In this document: piece by piece, positions 26,001 to 40,668 of the stretch
Layout: every line of letters begins with the position of its first letter
Numbering within the stretch: position 1 is the first letter of the stretch
Source of the DNA: Aspergillus flavus
Taxonomy: Eukaryota; Ascomycota; Eurotiomycetes; Eurotiales; Aspergillaceae
Length of the DNA stretch: 64,000 nt
Reading direction: 5' to 3'
Assembly (NCBI RefSeq): GCF_009017415.1
Contig: NC_092409.1
Span: 2,666,001-2,730,000, forward strand
The notes under the pieces: model-generated
Databases searched by the model: none
What the model was told of the DNA's origin: nothing
The model's input: only the letters and a program-made list of their open reading frames with translations
Position numbers and translations under genes: made by a program

Positions 26001-27164
26001 ACACTTCGAATTCTTCCCCTGCCCCAGAATCCGGGATAACCTACTGACAAGTCGTCCGTGTCTCTTGGTGAACCTCGCTTTGTTTGCTTAGCGGAAATGC
26101 CGCCGATCGACGCAGTTGACGGCAGGTAAGTACTCCAGCAGCGTACCACCCTCGCATGATCCCCGGCTTTCGACCTTACATGGAACGCCTTACAGTTGGC
26201 ATGGCTGACGGCTTCAACAGGCCCTGGCCCCACCTGGCAAAAGAGACGCTTGACGTTATCAGTCGACCCTAGAATCGTATTCGAAGGTCAGATCACTCCA
26301 CCAGGTCCACCACGGTGCCACGAACCTCACCCCGTAATGGCTGGCACTTCATTTATGGGGTATATTTTCTGTGCGCCGTATTCTAGACCCCGGTCCATGT
26401 CGATCAGCGCCTCAAAACTGCTGATGGTGTGCTAAGATTGTTCCGGATGCTTGCACGCGCAGAGGTTTTGCTTTTTCTCCTCCATTCCCCCTGAAACTGA
26501 CCCAACGGTCCGTAAATTTTCTTGATCACACGCTCACAATTACCCTTATTTTGACATAAATTAATATCCGCTGCTGAGTTGGCAAGCCCTCAGCCTCAAC
26601 TTGTTGGCTTGCGCCACCGATCAATGACCAGTGGGACAGCATATCCCGCTTACTCAGTGCCAAATGGGTATGTATTTGACCTTGTTATACGTATTCTAGT
26701 CCTGCTATAAGTGTTGAGCCCTGTATTACCCTCCATGGTAGACTGAAGCCTGGTATCTTACATACGCTGTTTACTGGTTACGCGGACTTGGTATTGACGC
26801 AGGTACTTACTCTCTTGGGATTTTGCTACCATCCAAGTCGGAGGCTCCTGTCTTTCACCGTGGACGCTTTCAGAAATAACCATGTGACATTATGACTTTT
26901 TATCGTAATCACCCATTATTGCAACGTTGTCTGCTCTTGCTGACAGTTCTACTAGGGCGTTTGGTCATCATACTGTGGACATCATATTATTAATAATATC
27001 TAATGCTAACATTATACATATCCTTTTCAGGGCACGGCGCTAACTATGGTTGACTCTAGATAAGCTTCAGAAAGTTCACCATGTTACACGGCGGTAAAAA
27101 AACCGACGATAGGGACTGCTTTGATGGAACAGATCGGCTTCCCAAGGAAGGCTTTAATTAGGGC
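17086..27164. other. Second long gene-free stretch, between the DUF1752 gene and cyp51A
   Basis: About 10 kb without a supportable gene. Open frames are under 140 codons, overlap on several frames and carry no recognisable motif. There is a perfect 8-bp dyad at 20701-20718 and long T or A runs (for example near 17856 and 22330). The last 1.5 kb (25660-27160) has slightly longer overlapping frames on both strands but no coherent spliced product that I could build. Confidence 0.5.
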
Positions 27165-30734
<3,570 letters not shown>

Positions 30735-32901
30735 ATGAACGACCCTTCACTTGCAGCCGGCAACATGACCAGCACAAGTTCAACCGCCGCCCAGAGGCCA
30801 ATCTCGAAGGCCGAAAGCTCAAATCCCCGCGAATTCCAGATAAACCAGCTGAGGCGACGTTTTCGTCCAACTGAGAGCACGGATGACGTAGGAACAACGC
30901 TGACTTTCGGGATGGCCCCTTCGGACCCGGACTTTCCCTTCGAAATGGACAAGCTGCAATGCGTTTTGCATGTGCCTCTATCATATCCTGGTCGTGAGAG
31001 ACCCACTTTGAAAGTGACCAATTCCGAAATGGGCAGCGCTTTCCAGGATAATATTGCACGAGGATTTGACGACATTGTCGACAGCACTCTGAGGAGTGGT
31101 GGCCGTGCGACTTTGTTAACTTGGATGAATGCGCTAGACCGACACCTTGAGCGTCTACTCACGACTACAGAAAGAGGCCCCACGCTGAAGTTCGTACCAA
31201 ATGTGGGTAGCAAGCAGAAGCCAGAGAGCCAAGCGATTGTGGAGGGGGTGAAATCTTTGGCCGTGTCTACCCCAGCGAGTACGCAAGACACGAAACCCAA
31301 GTCATTACCTGTGCCGGAGGCTCCCTCTCGGATATATACCGCGGAGGAGAAATCGCAGGCTGAGAAGAGGAGAGCTGTTGAGACTAAGCAAATTGAAGCT
31401 CGTCTTGGAAGACTGCCTTTGTTCCAGAAATCAAAAGATGGGCTTTCATTTGTCATTCCTATCCAGCCTCCCAAACCCGACCGGCTACCGATTTCGATCC
31501 GTTCTGTGAAAACAGTCAAGCTATTGGTGCCCCTTCTGTATCCACTGGAACAGAGCTCTGTTGAGCTTCAAGGCGTTGATCGTGCAGAAGCGCGGCCTGT
31601 TGAAGTGGGATTTGCGCAGTGGGTTGAAGGAAATTCAAAATTGAACCTGATGTCGCAAATCAATTACCTGACGGCCAATATGCATAACTTCGCTAAAACA
31701 CCACTTGAAACTCCCCAGGAGCCCGTTTTTGATGCATCACCTGAGCCTTTTACAGGCTCTAAAGCTCCTGAAAATACATCGACGACGACAAGAGGCCCGA
31801 CGCTAGAAGACAGACCTCACGTCCATGTCGTTCCACGACCTCCAGAATGGACAGTGGGCGAGCGCAGCAGCGAGAGCGAAGGTACGGACATGACCGAGTC
31901 CGAAGACGACTTTACAGGCGAAGATGAAGAAGATGGAGGGGCCCCAGTGCCAGCGCTCCCGGAAACCACTGTGGAACGTGGTGTTGCCCTTTCTTTCCCC
32001 TTCTTGGAATTATATGGAATTGAACTTTTAGAGCTTGTCGGCCTCTCAATCACTGTCAAATGTGATCGATGCAAGGAGCAGATGGACGTAAAGAACGTCG
32101 CTCAGGTCAAGGACAAGGCTGATGCATTATCTCCCAAAGTTGAGTCGTGCAAGAAATGTGCCAACACTATGAGTTTTGGTAAGGTTTATTCGAACAGTAC
32201 ATAATATAGCGGACTGAACTAATCACATTCAACTAGGCTTCCGTCGACAGTTGATACATCCTAATTCAAACCGCGCCGGCTATCTTGACTTGGATGGCTG
32301 TACTATCGCCGATCTTCTTCCTAGCAGCTTCATTCCAACATGTGCTGAATGTTCGAGCTCCTTCCCTGCACCCGGTGTTGTTGCAGTCCGTGGTGAGAGT
32401 GCATCGGCGTCATGTCGCCAATGCCATCGCAAGATGGTATTTAAGCTTCCTGAAGTCAAATTCCTCAGAGTAGGCTCAGCCGCATTCACTTCTCGTAACC
32501 AAGCACTGCCAAGAAAGAAGCCAAAGGAAGCCCTCGGCATTGTTGCTGGTCAAGAACTCCCCCGTCGTGGTCGCTGCTCGCACTATGGCAAAAGCTATCG
32601 CTGGTTTCGATTTAGCTGCTGCGCCAAGGTATTTCCTTGTGATAAATGTCACGATGCGGAGACAGACCACCCAAACGAACACGCGAACCGTATGATTTGT
32701 GGCTTTTGTTCCAGAGAGCAAATATACCGGCCTGAAAACTGCGGCGTCTGTCGTGCAGTTCTCATAGGGAAAGCAGGAAGTGGATTCTGGGAGGGTGGAA
32801 AGGGCACACGCAACAAAGTATTGATGAGCCGGAAAGACCCACGGAAGTACAAGCGTCGGCCAGGCTCAACTCCGGGAGGTTCTTCTTCGAAGAAAAAATG
32901 A
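30735..32901 (+). CDS. CHY-type zinc-finger protein
   Basis: Exons 30735-32178 and 32237-32901, with a 58-nt intron, give 702 aa. The N-terminal half (about 30-330) looks like a globular region followed by a K/E-rich helix. An acidic, S/T-rich linker (about 340-420) comes next. The C-terminal third is cysteine-rich: CDRC, CKKC, CAEC and CRQC pairs, then the CHY finger starting CSHYGKSYRWFRFSC and continuing CDKCHD, CGFC and CGVC. The last 30 residues are basic. CHY fingers bind zinc; the small yeast CHY protein Hot13 works in mitochondrial small-Tim assembly, and plant and animal CHY-RING proteins are ubiquitin ligases. No RING is seen here, so the function is not assigned. An alternative start lies at residue 11 (30765). 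Confidence 0.85.
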
Positions 32902-33269
32902 TAAGGGTGTCGAGTTGGTTCGTCATATGTGCATGCCAATACCTTGGTGCACTGGGCGCTTTGTATACATAGAAATAACGAAACGAACATAATGTTGCAA
33001 AATGAAAATACGATTAGATGCTTCGTATACTTATAATTCACTGTAACCATAACCTTAGGCAAACATGCCTTTAAAATCACTAGAAGGCAGCGTGTACATA
33101 CGAGACTATCACATTCATAGAAACAATTTTTGATATAGCCATTAGAGACGCTAATCTAACATGCGCAACAACTTGACAGAAATACACTTGCTGGAAGAGA
33201 TGTAGGGTAGGTATCAAGCAGAAGCAACAATACAAAGGCATAAGTCATTCACATCATCACCTCGCAGCC
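32902..33269. other. Convergent 3' intergenic region
   Basis: A 368-bp interval between the ends of the CHY-finger gene and hppD. It should hold both 3' untranslated regions. I see nothing else in it. Confidence 0.5.
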
Positions 33270-34629
<1,360 letters not shown>

Positions 34630-35310
34630 GGCTGTTGTTTTCTTGTTCTTGTTATACTTTGACTTAAGGCTTTTGTGTCTATAGTAATACAAGTCTGATT
34701 GAGTCTGAGTTGAGAAGTGTAAAATGAACCAGTCGTTGATGCTGTCTTTATATCAACCACGACGAATGATAATCATCTTAAATACAATTCGACTCCCAGC
34801 CGTGGATTGGTCACCGGGTATCTTGCTAGCCCACCATTTCATTGAACCAACACCTACATCGCCTATGAATAATGATGATTGCATTCTTCCCAATGATACA
34901 TCACCCAATTCGGTCAGCGAGGTGATGGCAACTTGGGGCTTGCGTCGGCTGTGGACGGGTGTTGCATGGAAAGGGTCGGCTGGACGCGGGTATCTCGAAA
35001 TAGCCGGCGTGCAGATGACCCTGGGTAAAACATCCGCCACAATGACGATGAAGCTTATCACGGCTTCATTCGCTTTAATTAATGGCACTATACCGTTTTC
35101 ATTCTTCATCGATATACATAATCTGGTCCTACATAATATCCGCAGTACAACACCTGAGATATACAATCCCTTGTATCAAGTCCTCCTGCTACACTTACTC
35201 ACGACCAAAACCAAACCATCCTATCTACATCTATACTTCATCAAATCACACAAACCAATTACCTCCAATCAACAGAACCCCAAAGAAAAAAAAAAAAAAA
35301 GAAAAAGAAA
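34630..35310. promoter_or_regulatory. hppD/hmgX bidirectional promoter
   Basis: 681 bp between divergent starts. It holds two CGG-N7-CGG direct repeats in similar surroundings: 34946-34958 (CGGCTGTGGACGG) and 34977-34989 (CGGCTGGACGCGG). Zinc-cluster factors often bind paired CGG triplets, so these are possible HmgR half-site pairs. Their orientation differs from the inverted sites in the other two cluster promoters. An A-rich tract directly precedes the hmgX start. Confidence 0.45.
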
Positions 35311-36066
35311 ATGGACTCAATAACAATCTCTCCCACAAAACCAAACCTAACAACCAACGACTCAGCCGTCCTCCAAGCCCTCTTCGACGCCGAATCCTCC
35401 CCTTCAAATGGCATCACAATCAACCCATCTCTACCCCCCTTCCCAGCTCACCTAAACATCGACCCCACGCTCCACGAAACCCTCAAGGCCCGCGAAATAA
35501 CCATCGTCCGCACCCTGGCATCACCCAACCCGACCCCCGAAACCATCCAATCCGCCATTGACCAGCTCTCCACCCTGATAACAGAACACCCAACCTACCC
35601 ACCCGCCTACGTGAACAGAGCCCAAGCCCTCCGCATGCTCATCTCCACCCACAATGGCAGCCAAGCAGAAGAAACAGAAACAGACCTCTTCACTCCACAA
35701 AACGCAGAGACCGTATCCTCTCTCCTGTCTGATCTGGGCGAAGCGATTGGTCTTGCGACGCCGCGGTCACCGGCGGATCCTGTCTCAGAGGTCCAGGCGC
35801 GTTTACTGGCTGATGCGCATACGCACCGGGGGTATTTGTTGCTGAGGTTGGCGAAGGTGAAGAAGAGTGGTGAAGCGTTCGAGGGGACGGGAAGATGGAG
35901 CCAGTTGGATGCGGATCGGTTGGAGGAGATGGCGAGTCGGGACTTTTTCTTTGGAGGACGGTTTGGGAACAAAGTTGCTCAGCAGTTGGCTGTGCAGACG
36001 AATCCTTATGCGAAGATGTGTGGGGCTATTGTTAAGGAAGCGTTGAGGAAGGAGGTTGAGGGGTGA
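35311..36066 (+). CDS. hmgX: HmgX, TTC36-like tetratricopeptide protein required with HPPD
   Basis: An intronless 251-aa protein between hppD and hmgA. By position it corresponds to A. fumigatus hmgX, reported to be needed for homogentisate formation alongside HppD. The sequence matches metazoan TTC36 at its signature points: an N-terminal SAVLQALFDAE (TTC36 has AVLQAIFNP), a TPR-like YVNRAQALRML at about residues 102-112, then ASRDFFFGGRFGNKVAQQLA and QTNPYAKMC near the C-terminus (TTC36: NPYAALC). In mice TTC36 protects HPD from degradation, so a chaperone or stabiliser role for HppD is a reasonable inference. The coding strand is C-rich and G-poor in the first half and G-rich and C-poor in the second. 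It has no catalytic motif, signal peptide or membrane segment, consistent with a cytosolic accessory protein. Confidence 0.92.
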   Translation: MDSITISPTKPNLTTNDSAVLQALFDAESSPSNGITINPSLPPFPAHLNIDPTLHETLKAREITIVRTLASPNPTPETIQSAIDQLSTLITEHPTYPPAYVNRAQALRMLISTHNGSQAEETETDLFTPQNAETVSSLLSDLGEAIGLATPRSPADPVSEVQARLLADAHTHRGYLLLRLAKVKKSGEAFEGTGRWSQLDADRLEEMASRDFFFGGRFGNKVAQQLAVQTNPYAKMCGAIVKEALRKEVEG

Positions 36067-36476
36067 TGGTTTTCTTTTTGTGTTGTGCATGTGTATGTGT
36101 GTAGCTTTAGCGTTGTGTGTTCAATGTGGATTTGTTTTGTTGTATTATTAAATGTGAACTACCGTTATTCTAGATTCAACTGGGATAGACGAATTGTAGC
36201 GATCAAGGTTTAACGAGAGCATGTAATTCAATTGCTACACCATAGGTGTAGCCACAAAGCCACGGCATCGGCCGAATCGAGGAAGTAGATTTATCTAAGT
36301 TTGAAGAGTGGCCGTTATGGGTTTGTGGATGTAAGACTCTTATGACGTGAACATAATATGTGAATATAATATTAAATCAAGTATGTCTTATTTAAGTAGA
36401 CCAGGTATCAGTGCTAAATTGTCAATGAATGTTTACACAATATGCAGTACATCGTTTCCTCATCACGAATGCAACC
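36067..36476. other. Convergent 3' region of hmgX and hmgA
   Basis: A 410-bp interval between two convergent stop codons. It is AT-rich and shows nothing beyond expected 3' untranslated sequence. Confidence 0.5.
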
Positions 36477-37984
36477 TCAAGCCTTGTTAGGGTTCTTGAA
36501 GTGTCTCTTCAATGGCCGCCAGCTATGCTCGTTATACTCTTCCTGTACCTTCTGGCACGTCTTGAGACCCCACTCAGATACTCCGACCATGAGAGAACTA
36601 TTGAAATTAGTAAATGAACAATACGAGTAACTCACAGCGAGAACGAACCTTTCGAACATGAATGCCATGCTTCCATCGCCGACCTTCTGCGGCTTCAGTT
36701 CAGCATTACTGGCCCCCTCGAAAGCATCGGTGTCGGGACCGTGCGCGCTCATGACGTTATGCAAACTCGCTCCGGCTGGTTGGAAGCCGCCGCCGGTTTT
36801 CGCATCATAATTACCGGAGATAAGGCCCATGAACTCGGACATGGTGTTGCGGTGGTACCATGGCGGACGGAAAGTGTTCTCTTGCACCAACCAACGTGGT
36901 GGGAAGATGACAAAGTCGGCGATGGCAGTTCCGACATGGTCAGAGGGGCCAGTGAGGACAGTGAAAATAGAAGGATCGGGGTGATCAAAGGAAATAGAGC
37001 CGATGGTGTTAAAGCGACCTAGGTCATACTTGTAAGGGTAGTAGTTGCCGTGCCAGGCGACAATGTCGAATGGAGTGTGATCCTGACGAGCGGAGAAAAG
37101 GGTGTTGTTGAATTTGCTGTACAGGCGGTACTCGGATGGTTCCTCCTCATCATCAAAAGAAGCCACAGGGGCTTGGAAGTCACGCGCGTTGGCGAGGCAG
37201 TTCGAGCCAATGGGACCAAGTTCTGGGAGTTGATAGTGACCTTGGTAGAGCTCACAGATGTACCCTCTTACTGGGCCAGCTGGTAGAGTTACACGGTATC
37301 TTGAAATTGCAGTAGTCAGGTTACTGCTGGAAACATAGCGTGGGAGAAGGGCTTACCTGACACCACGGGGGATGACGCAAATCTCATTTGGGCGGACGAT
37401 AAGTCTTCCCAATTCTGTCTGAATGTCTAGCACACCATGCTGTGGGACAATTAGGAAATCACCATCCGCAGAATAGAAGGCCTCCTTTCCCATGTCTTTT
37501 CCAGCCGCGTACATCAGAATTCCTAGTCCTTGTTTCAAGGTGGGGTCTCCGGAGCCTGCGATGAGATGCAACCCATGCACCCAGTCCACAGTCTCATCCA
37601 GGTCGAACGGGTTCCATCGCAGCTGATTGGGAATGTGGTGGAGCTTAGTGGTCTCGGTGGTCATATGAGTGTGATAGGAGTCTCCGTTTTCGACCTTGAA
37701 GTTTTCGTGGGCTGCCGCGGGGATGATCCTGTAAACCCAAGTTTGTTTGTTCTCATGTCGAGGAGCAGTGAAGGCTGTTCCAGACAGCTTTTCGGCATAT
37801 AGACCATACGGAGCCTTCTGGGGAGAGTTCTGGCCTACGGGGAGGGCTCCTTCGATGGCTTCCGTTCTGCGAGAGTTAATTCCGCCATCGCAAATTCCGC
37901 AGTCTAAGATACATACTCATGATAAGAATCAAATCCAGTTTGATAGGAGTAAGGGTCTGGGTGTGAGAATTTGGTGACCGGCAT
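36477..37984 (-). CDS. hmgA: Homogentisate 1,2-dioxygenase
   Basis: HmgA opens the aromatic ring of homogentisate to give maleylacetoacetate using Fe(II) and O2. Four exons (37984-37917, 37866-37357, 37299-36649, 36597-36477) sum to 1350 nt, or 449 aa, against 448 aa for A. nidulans HmgA. The N-terminus is [18 protein letters not shown]. The iron ligands are visible in [16 protein letters not shown] (His and Glu) and [11 protein letters not shown] (His). The C-terminus [19 protein letters not shown] is complete only after splicing the 51-nt last intron. It is divergent from fahA across a 511-bp promoter holding two CGG-N7-CCG palindromes and convergent with hmgX. Loss of this enzyme causes alkaptonuria in humans and pyomelanin build-up in fungi. 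Confidence 0.97.
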
Positions 37985-38216
37985 GGTGTCGATGCCTGTT
38001 GTTTGCTGTATATGTTTTTCTTGCGTCGAATGAGAAGTAGTACAGGAGTTTGGACCTGGTAAAAAATCGCAACCCTCGAGATGCGGTGTGTGCCTCGTTT
38101 TATGAGACTAACGGCGGTCGCGACCTGCCGGTAGTCACGGACATGATCGCGGGAATTCAAACTATTGCGCAACATTGACAATGCAACCAACAGATCATAG
38201 CCAAAGTATGAAATTG

Positions 38217-38229
38217 CGGGGAGGGACCG
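38217..38229. promoter_or_regulatory. CGG-N7-CCG inverted site 1 (hmgA/fahA promoter)
   Basis: Reads CGG GGAGGGA CCG, preceded by ATTG and followed by CGG. Candidate binding site for a dimeric zinc-cluster factor, probably HmgR. Confidence 0.55.
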
Positions 38230-38284
38230 CGGAATTGGGGGGCAGCAGAGCTGGCGCGCAAACAGCCGGGGATAAGCGGTATTG

Positions 38285-38297
38285 CGGTTTGGTTCCG
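38285..38297. promoter_or_regulatory. CGG-N7-CCG inverted site 2 (hmgA/fahA promoter)
   Basis: Reads CGG TTTGGTT CCG, preceded by ATTG and followed by CGG. It shares GCGG and GTTCCGC with the maiA/hmgR palindrome. Confidence 0.6.
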
Positions 38298-38495
38298 CGG
38301 CCACCCATCGGAAATCGTCCCTCATCTGCCAAACACCCAGCTGTCGCAATCAAGAGATGAGGGGCAGACTAAGTCAAAGCAACTTGTTTTTAACATCGCT
38401 TTCTTCGCCGTCGGAGCTTTTCACATGAGCACGTCGCTGTGACTACCTTCTCTAAACATTCGAGGTTTCTCATCTCTTCCATTATAACCGGAACA

Positions 38496-39791
38496 ATGGC
38501 ATCGTGGCTTCAGATCCCTAAGAACTCGCCATTCTCGCTGGCGAATATTCCTTTTGGAATTATCTCTTCAACTAAGAGTACCTCTCGTGTGGCTGCGATT
38601 GCTATCGGTGAATATGCGCTGAACCTGAGCACTTTTGCCTCGTCGGGGGGCTTCGCGCAACTGCCTGACTTCCAACCACATCTCAGCGTTTTTAGCCAGC
38701 CCACCTTGAACGCATTCGCTGCTCTAGGTCGCCCTGTGCACCGCCAAGTCCGCGAGTATATCCAGAATGTCTTCCGCGCGGACACCCCATTTCCTCAGGT
38801 CCTCAAGGATAATGCCTCGTTGCAGAAGGAGGCCCTCTTGCCGTTGTCAGAGGTGACCAACCATGTGCCAATGCAAATCGGCGACTACACTGATTTCTAC
38901 GCCGGCCTGAACCACGCTTACAATGTCGGTGTACTGTTCCGTGGACCAGAGAATGCCTTGCAACCCAACTATAAGCATCTGCCCGTCGCATACCACAGTC
39001 GTGCCTCGTCTGTCGTGCCTTCGGGCACACCTATCCACCGTCCCAATGGCCAGATCCTGGCCAACCCAGCCGCTACACCTAAGCTCCCCACCTTTTCCCC
39101 ATGCAAGAAATTGGACATCGAACTGGAACTGGCTGCATTCGTCAGCAAGCCCAACGATCTCGGAAAGCCCATTAACATCAATGAAGCCGAAGATCATATC
39201 TTTGGATTGGTGCTCATGAACGACTGGTCGGCCCGTGACATTCAAGCCTGGGAATACATTCCTCTTGGGCCATTCAACGCAAAGAACTTTGCCACCACGA
39301 TCACCCCCTGGGTAGTTTTGTTGGACGCATTGGAGCCCTTCCGCGCCACGGGTCTGGAACCTGGTGACCGGGACTCTCTGCTCCCCTACTTGCGTGAGAA
39401 GCGCGCAGCCAACGTTTACGATATCCCTCTCGAAGTCGAAATCACCAACGCGGGCGGAAAGCCAACTATCATCTCCAACTCCAACGCAAAGAACCTCCTA
39501 TACTCGTTCCCCCAGATGTTGGCCCACCATACCATCACAGGCTGCAACATGAACCCTGGTGACCTTCTCGGAAGCGGAACAATCTCTGGCACAGAACCCA
39601 AGACCCAGGGCAGCCTCCTTGAGCAGACCAATGGAAAGAACCCGCTCAAACTGGATGATGGATCTGAACGTCTGTTCCTGGAGGATGGCGACACTATTGT
39701 CCTGCGCGGGAAGGCCGGCACAGAAGGAAACTATGTTGGGTTCGGAGACTGCACGGGAACCATTCTTCCGGCCATCAAGCTGGAATACTAA
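38496..39791 (+). CDS. fahA: Fumarylacetoacetase
   Basis: FahA hydrolyses fumarylacetoacetate to fumarate and acetoacetate, the last step of tyrosine catabolism. It is a single exon of 431 aa, the same length as A. nidulans FahA. The start MASWLQIPKNSPFSL was chosen over in-frame triplets further upstream because it matches the family N-terminus. Active-site and metal-binding segments are present: GDYTDFYAGLNHAYNVG (metal Asp and catalytic His), DIELELAAFV (two metal Glu) and LMNDWSARDIQAWEY (metal Asp). It is divergent from hmgA and convergent with maiA, whose stop is only 175 bp away. In A. nidulans, loss of fahA is toxic on phenylalanine because fumarylacetoacetate accumulates. I see nothing unusual in the frame. 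Confidence 0.97.
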   Translation: MASWLQIPKNSPFSLANIPFGIISSTKSTSRVAAIAIGEYALNLSTFASSGGFAQLPDFQPHLSVFSQPTLNAFAALGRPVHRQVREYIQNVFRADTPFPQVLKDNASLQKEALLPLSEVTNHVPMQIGDYTDFYAGLNHAYNVGVLFRGPENALQPNYKHLPVAYHSRASSVVPSGTPIHRPNGQILANPAATPKLPTFSPCKKLDIELELAAFVSKPNDLGKPININEAEDHIFGLVLMNDWSARDIQAWEYIPLGPFNAKNFATTITPWVVLLDALEPFRATGLEPGDRDSLLPYLREKRAANVYDIPLEVEITNAGGKPTIISNSNAKNLLYSFPQMLAHHTITGCNMNPGDLLGSGTISGTEPKTQGSLLEQTNGKNPLKLDDGSERLFLEDGDTIVLRGKAGTEGNYVGFGDCTGTILPAIKLEY

Positions 39792-39966
39792 GTTCTAGCC
39801 TTTATGTTTCTTTCCTGTTTGTAACGCTCCAAAATAAGTGAGATTGTCTGTCACGAGATAGCTATGAATAAGTATCCAAGAACATATGAGATCCATATAC
39901 ATTCTGTCGTTATTAACCCGTAGAAATCGATCAAGTTCCCCATATCACAAAACACGACAATACAAC

Positions 39967-40668
39967 CTACGAAGATTCCTTCAAGCGAAACTCCTCAGGT
40001 GTATCATCCTGAGTTCTCCAATGCGCCTTCTTCACCGCATCCTCCTTCTCCAACCGTTCCGCAATCCGCTGGATAGTAGGATACTCGGCCAAATTCACGC
40101 CAGAGCGCTGTGCCCCCCACACAGCAGGAAGCAAACACACATCAGCCATAGTCACAGTATCAGCAACACTGAATACACCCGCCGTCCGTGAAACAATAGT
40201 TTCATAAGCGCGGAACCCATCCTCAATAAGCTCCTTTGACCACGTCTCTCGATCGAATCCCAGCGGGCCAACTCGCTTCAAAATCTTCAGGTTCGTAACC
40301 GGCTGCACATCGCAGCCAATGATCTCGCAGAGGGTGCGAACGACCGCACGGGACTCCGGGTCCGAGACCGGTGGGAGGAGAGCGTGGGATGATGCCGGGG
40401 TGATTTCTTCCAGATATTCGAGCGCGGCGAGGGATTGTGTAATGGTCACCGTTGCGCCCTGGGATGCCGGGCGCTCGACCACAAGGGTCGGAACGGTGCC
40501 GGAGGGGTTGAGGGCGCGGTTGGCGGGGGATGACTGCTCGCCTTTCAGGAGGTTTACAGGGATGGAGGTGTAGGGGATTGACTTGAGGTTGAGAGCGATG
40601 CGGAGACGGGCTGCGGAGGAGGATCGGAAATATGTGTATAGGGTGATTTTGGGAGTTTCGTCGGTCAT
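39967..40668 (-). CDS. maiA: Maleylacetoacetate isomerase (zeta-class glutathione transferase)
   Basis: MaiA uses glutathione to isomerise maleylacetoacetate to fumarylacetoacetate, linking HmgA to FahA. It is a single exon of 233 aa (A. nidulans MaiA about 230). The thioredoxin-like N-terminal domain starts ITLYTYFRSSSAARLRIALN, corresponding to the zeta-class SSCSWRVRIAL motif that binds glutathione. NPSGTVPTLVV and ITQSLAALEYLEE are the next family landmarks. The C-terminal helical domain includes CDVQPVTNLKILK and TMADVCLLPAVWGAQR. It is convergent with fahA and divergent from hmgR. The coding strand is C-rich in its first half and G/T-rich in the second, like hmgX. No intron is needed. 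Confidence 0.96.
   Translation of the reverse strand: MTDETPKITLYTYFRSSSAARLRIALNLKSIPYTSIPVNLLKGEQSSPANRALNPSGTVPTLVVERPASQGATVTITQSLAALEYLEEITPASSHALLPPVSDPESRAVVRTLCEIIGCDVQPVTNLKILKRVGPLGFDRETWSKELIEDGFRAYETIVSRTAGVFSVADTVTMADVCLLPAVWGAQRSGVNLAEYPTIQRIAERLEKEDAVKKAHWRTQDDTPEEFRLKESS

Larger units (their letters stand above)
37985..38495. promoter_or_regulatory. hmgA/fahA bidirectional promoter with two CGG-N7-CCG palindromes
   Basis: 511 bp between divergent starts. Two inverted CGG-N7-CCG sites lie 68 bp apart: 38217-38229 (CGGGGAGGGACCG) and 38285-38297 (CGGTTTGGTTCCG). Both are preceded by ATTG and followed by C, giving a shared core ATTGCGG-N7-CCGC. This spacing of inverted CGG triplets is typical of a dimeric Zn2Cys6 factor, and HmgR is the obvious candidate. 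An inverted pair CCGCGGAA (38227-38234) / TTCCGCGG (38293-38300) overlaps the sites. Confidence 0.65.

Noticed and set aside
25660..26440. Several frames up to 138 codons on both strands
   Set aside because: No domain and no consistent splice path. Possibly old coding DNA, but not supportable.
37019..37255. Frames opposite or out of frame with hmgA, hppD and the other cluster genes
   Set aside because: Shadow frames of well-supported genes.
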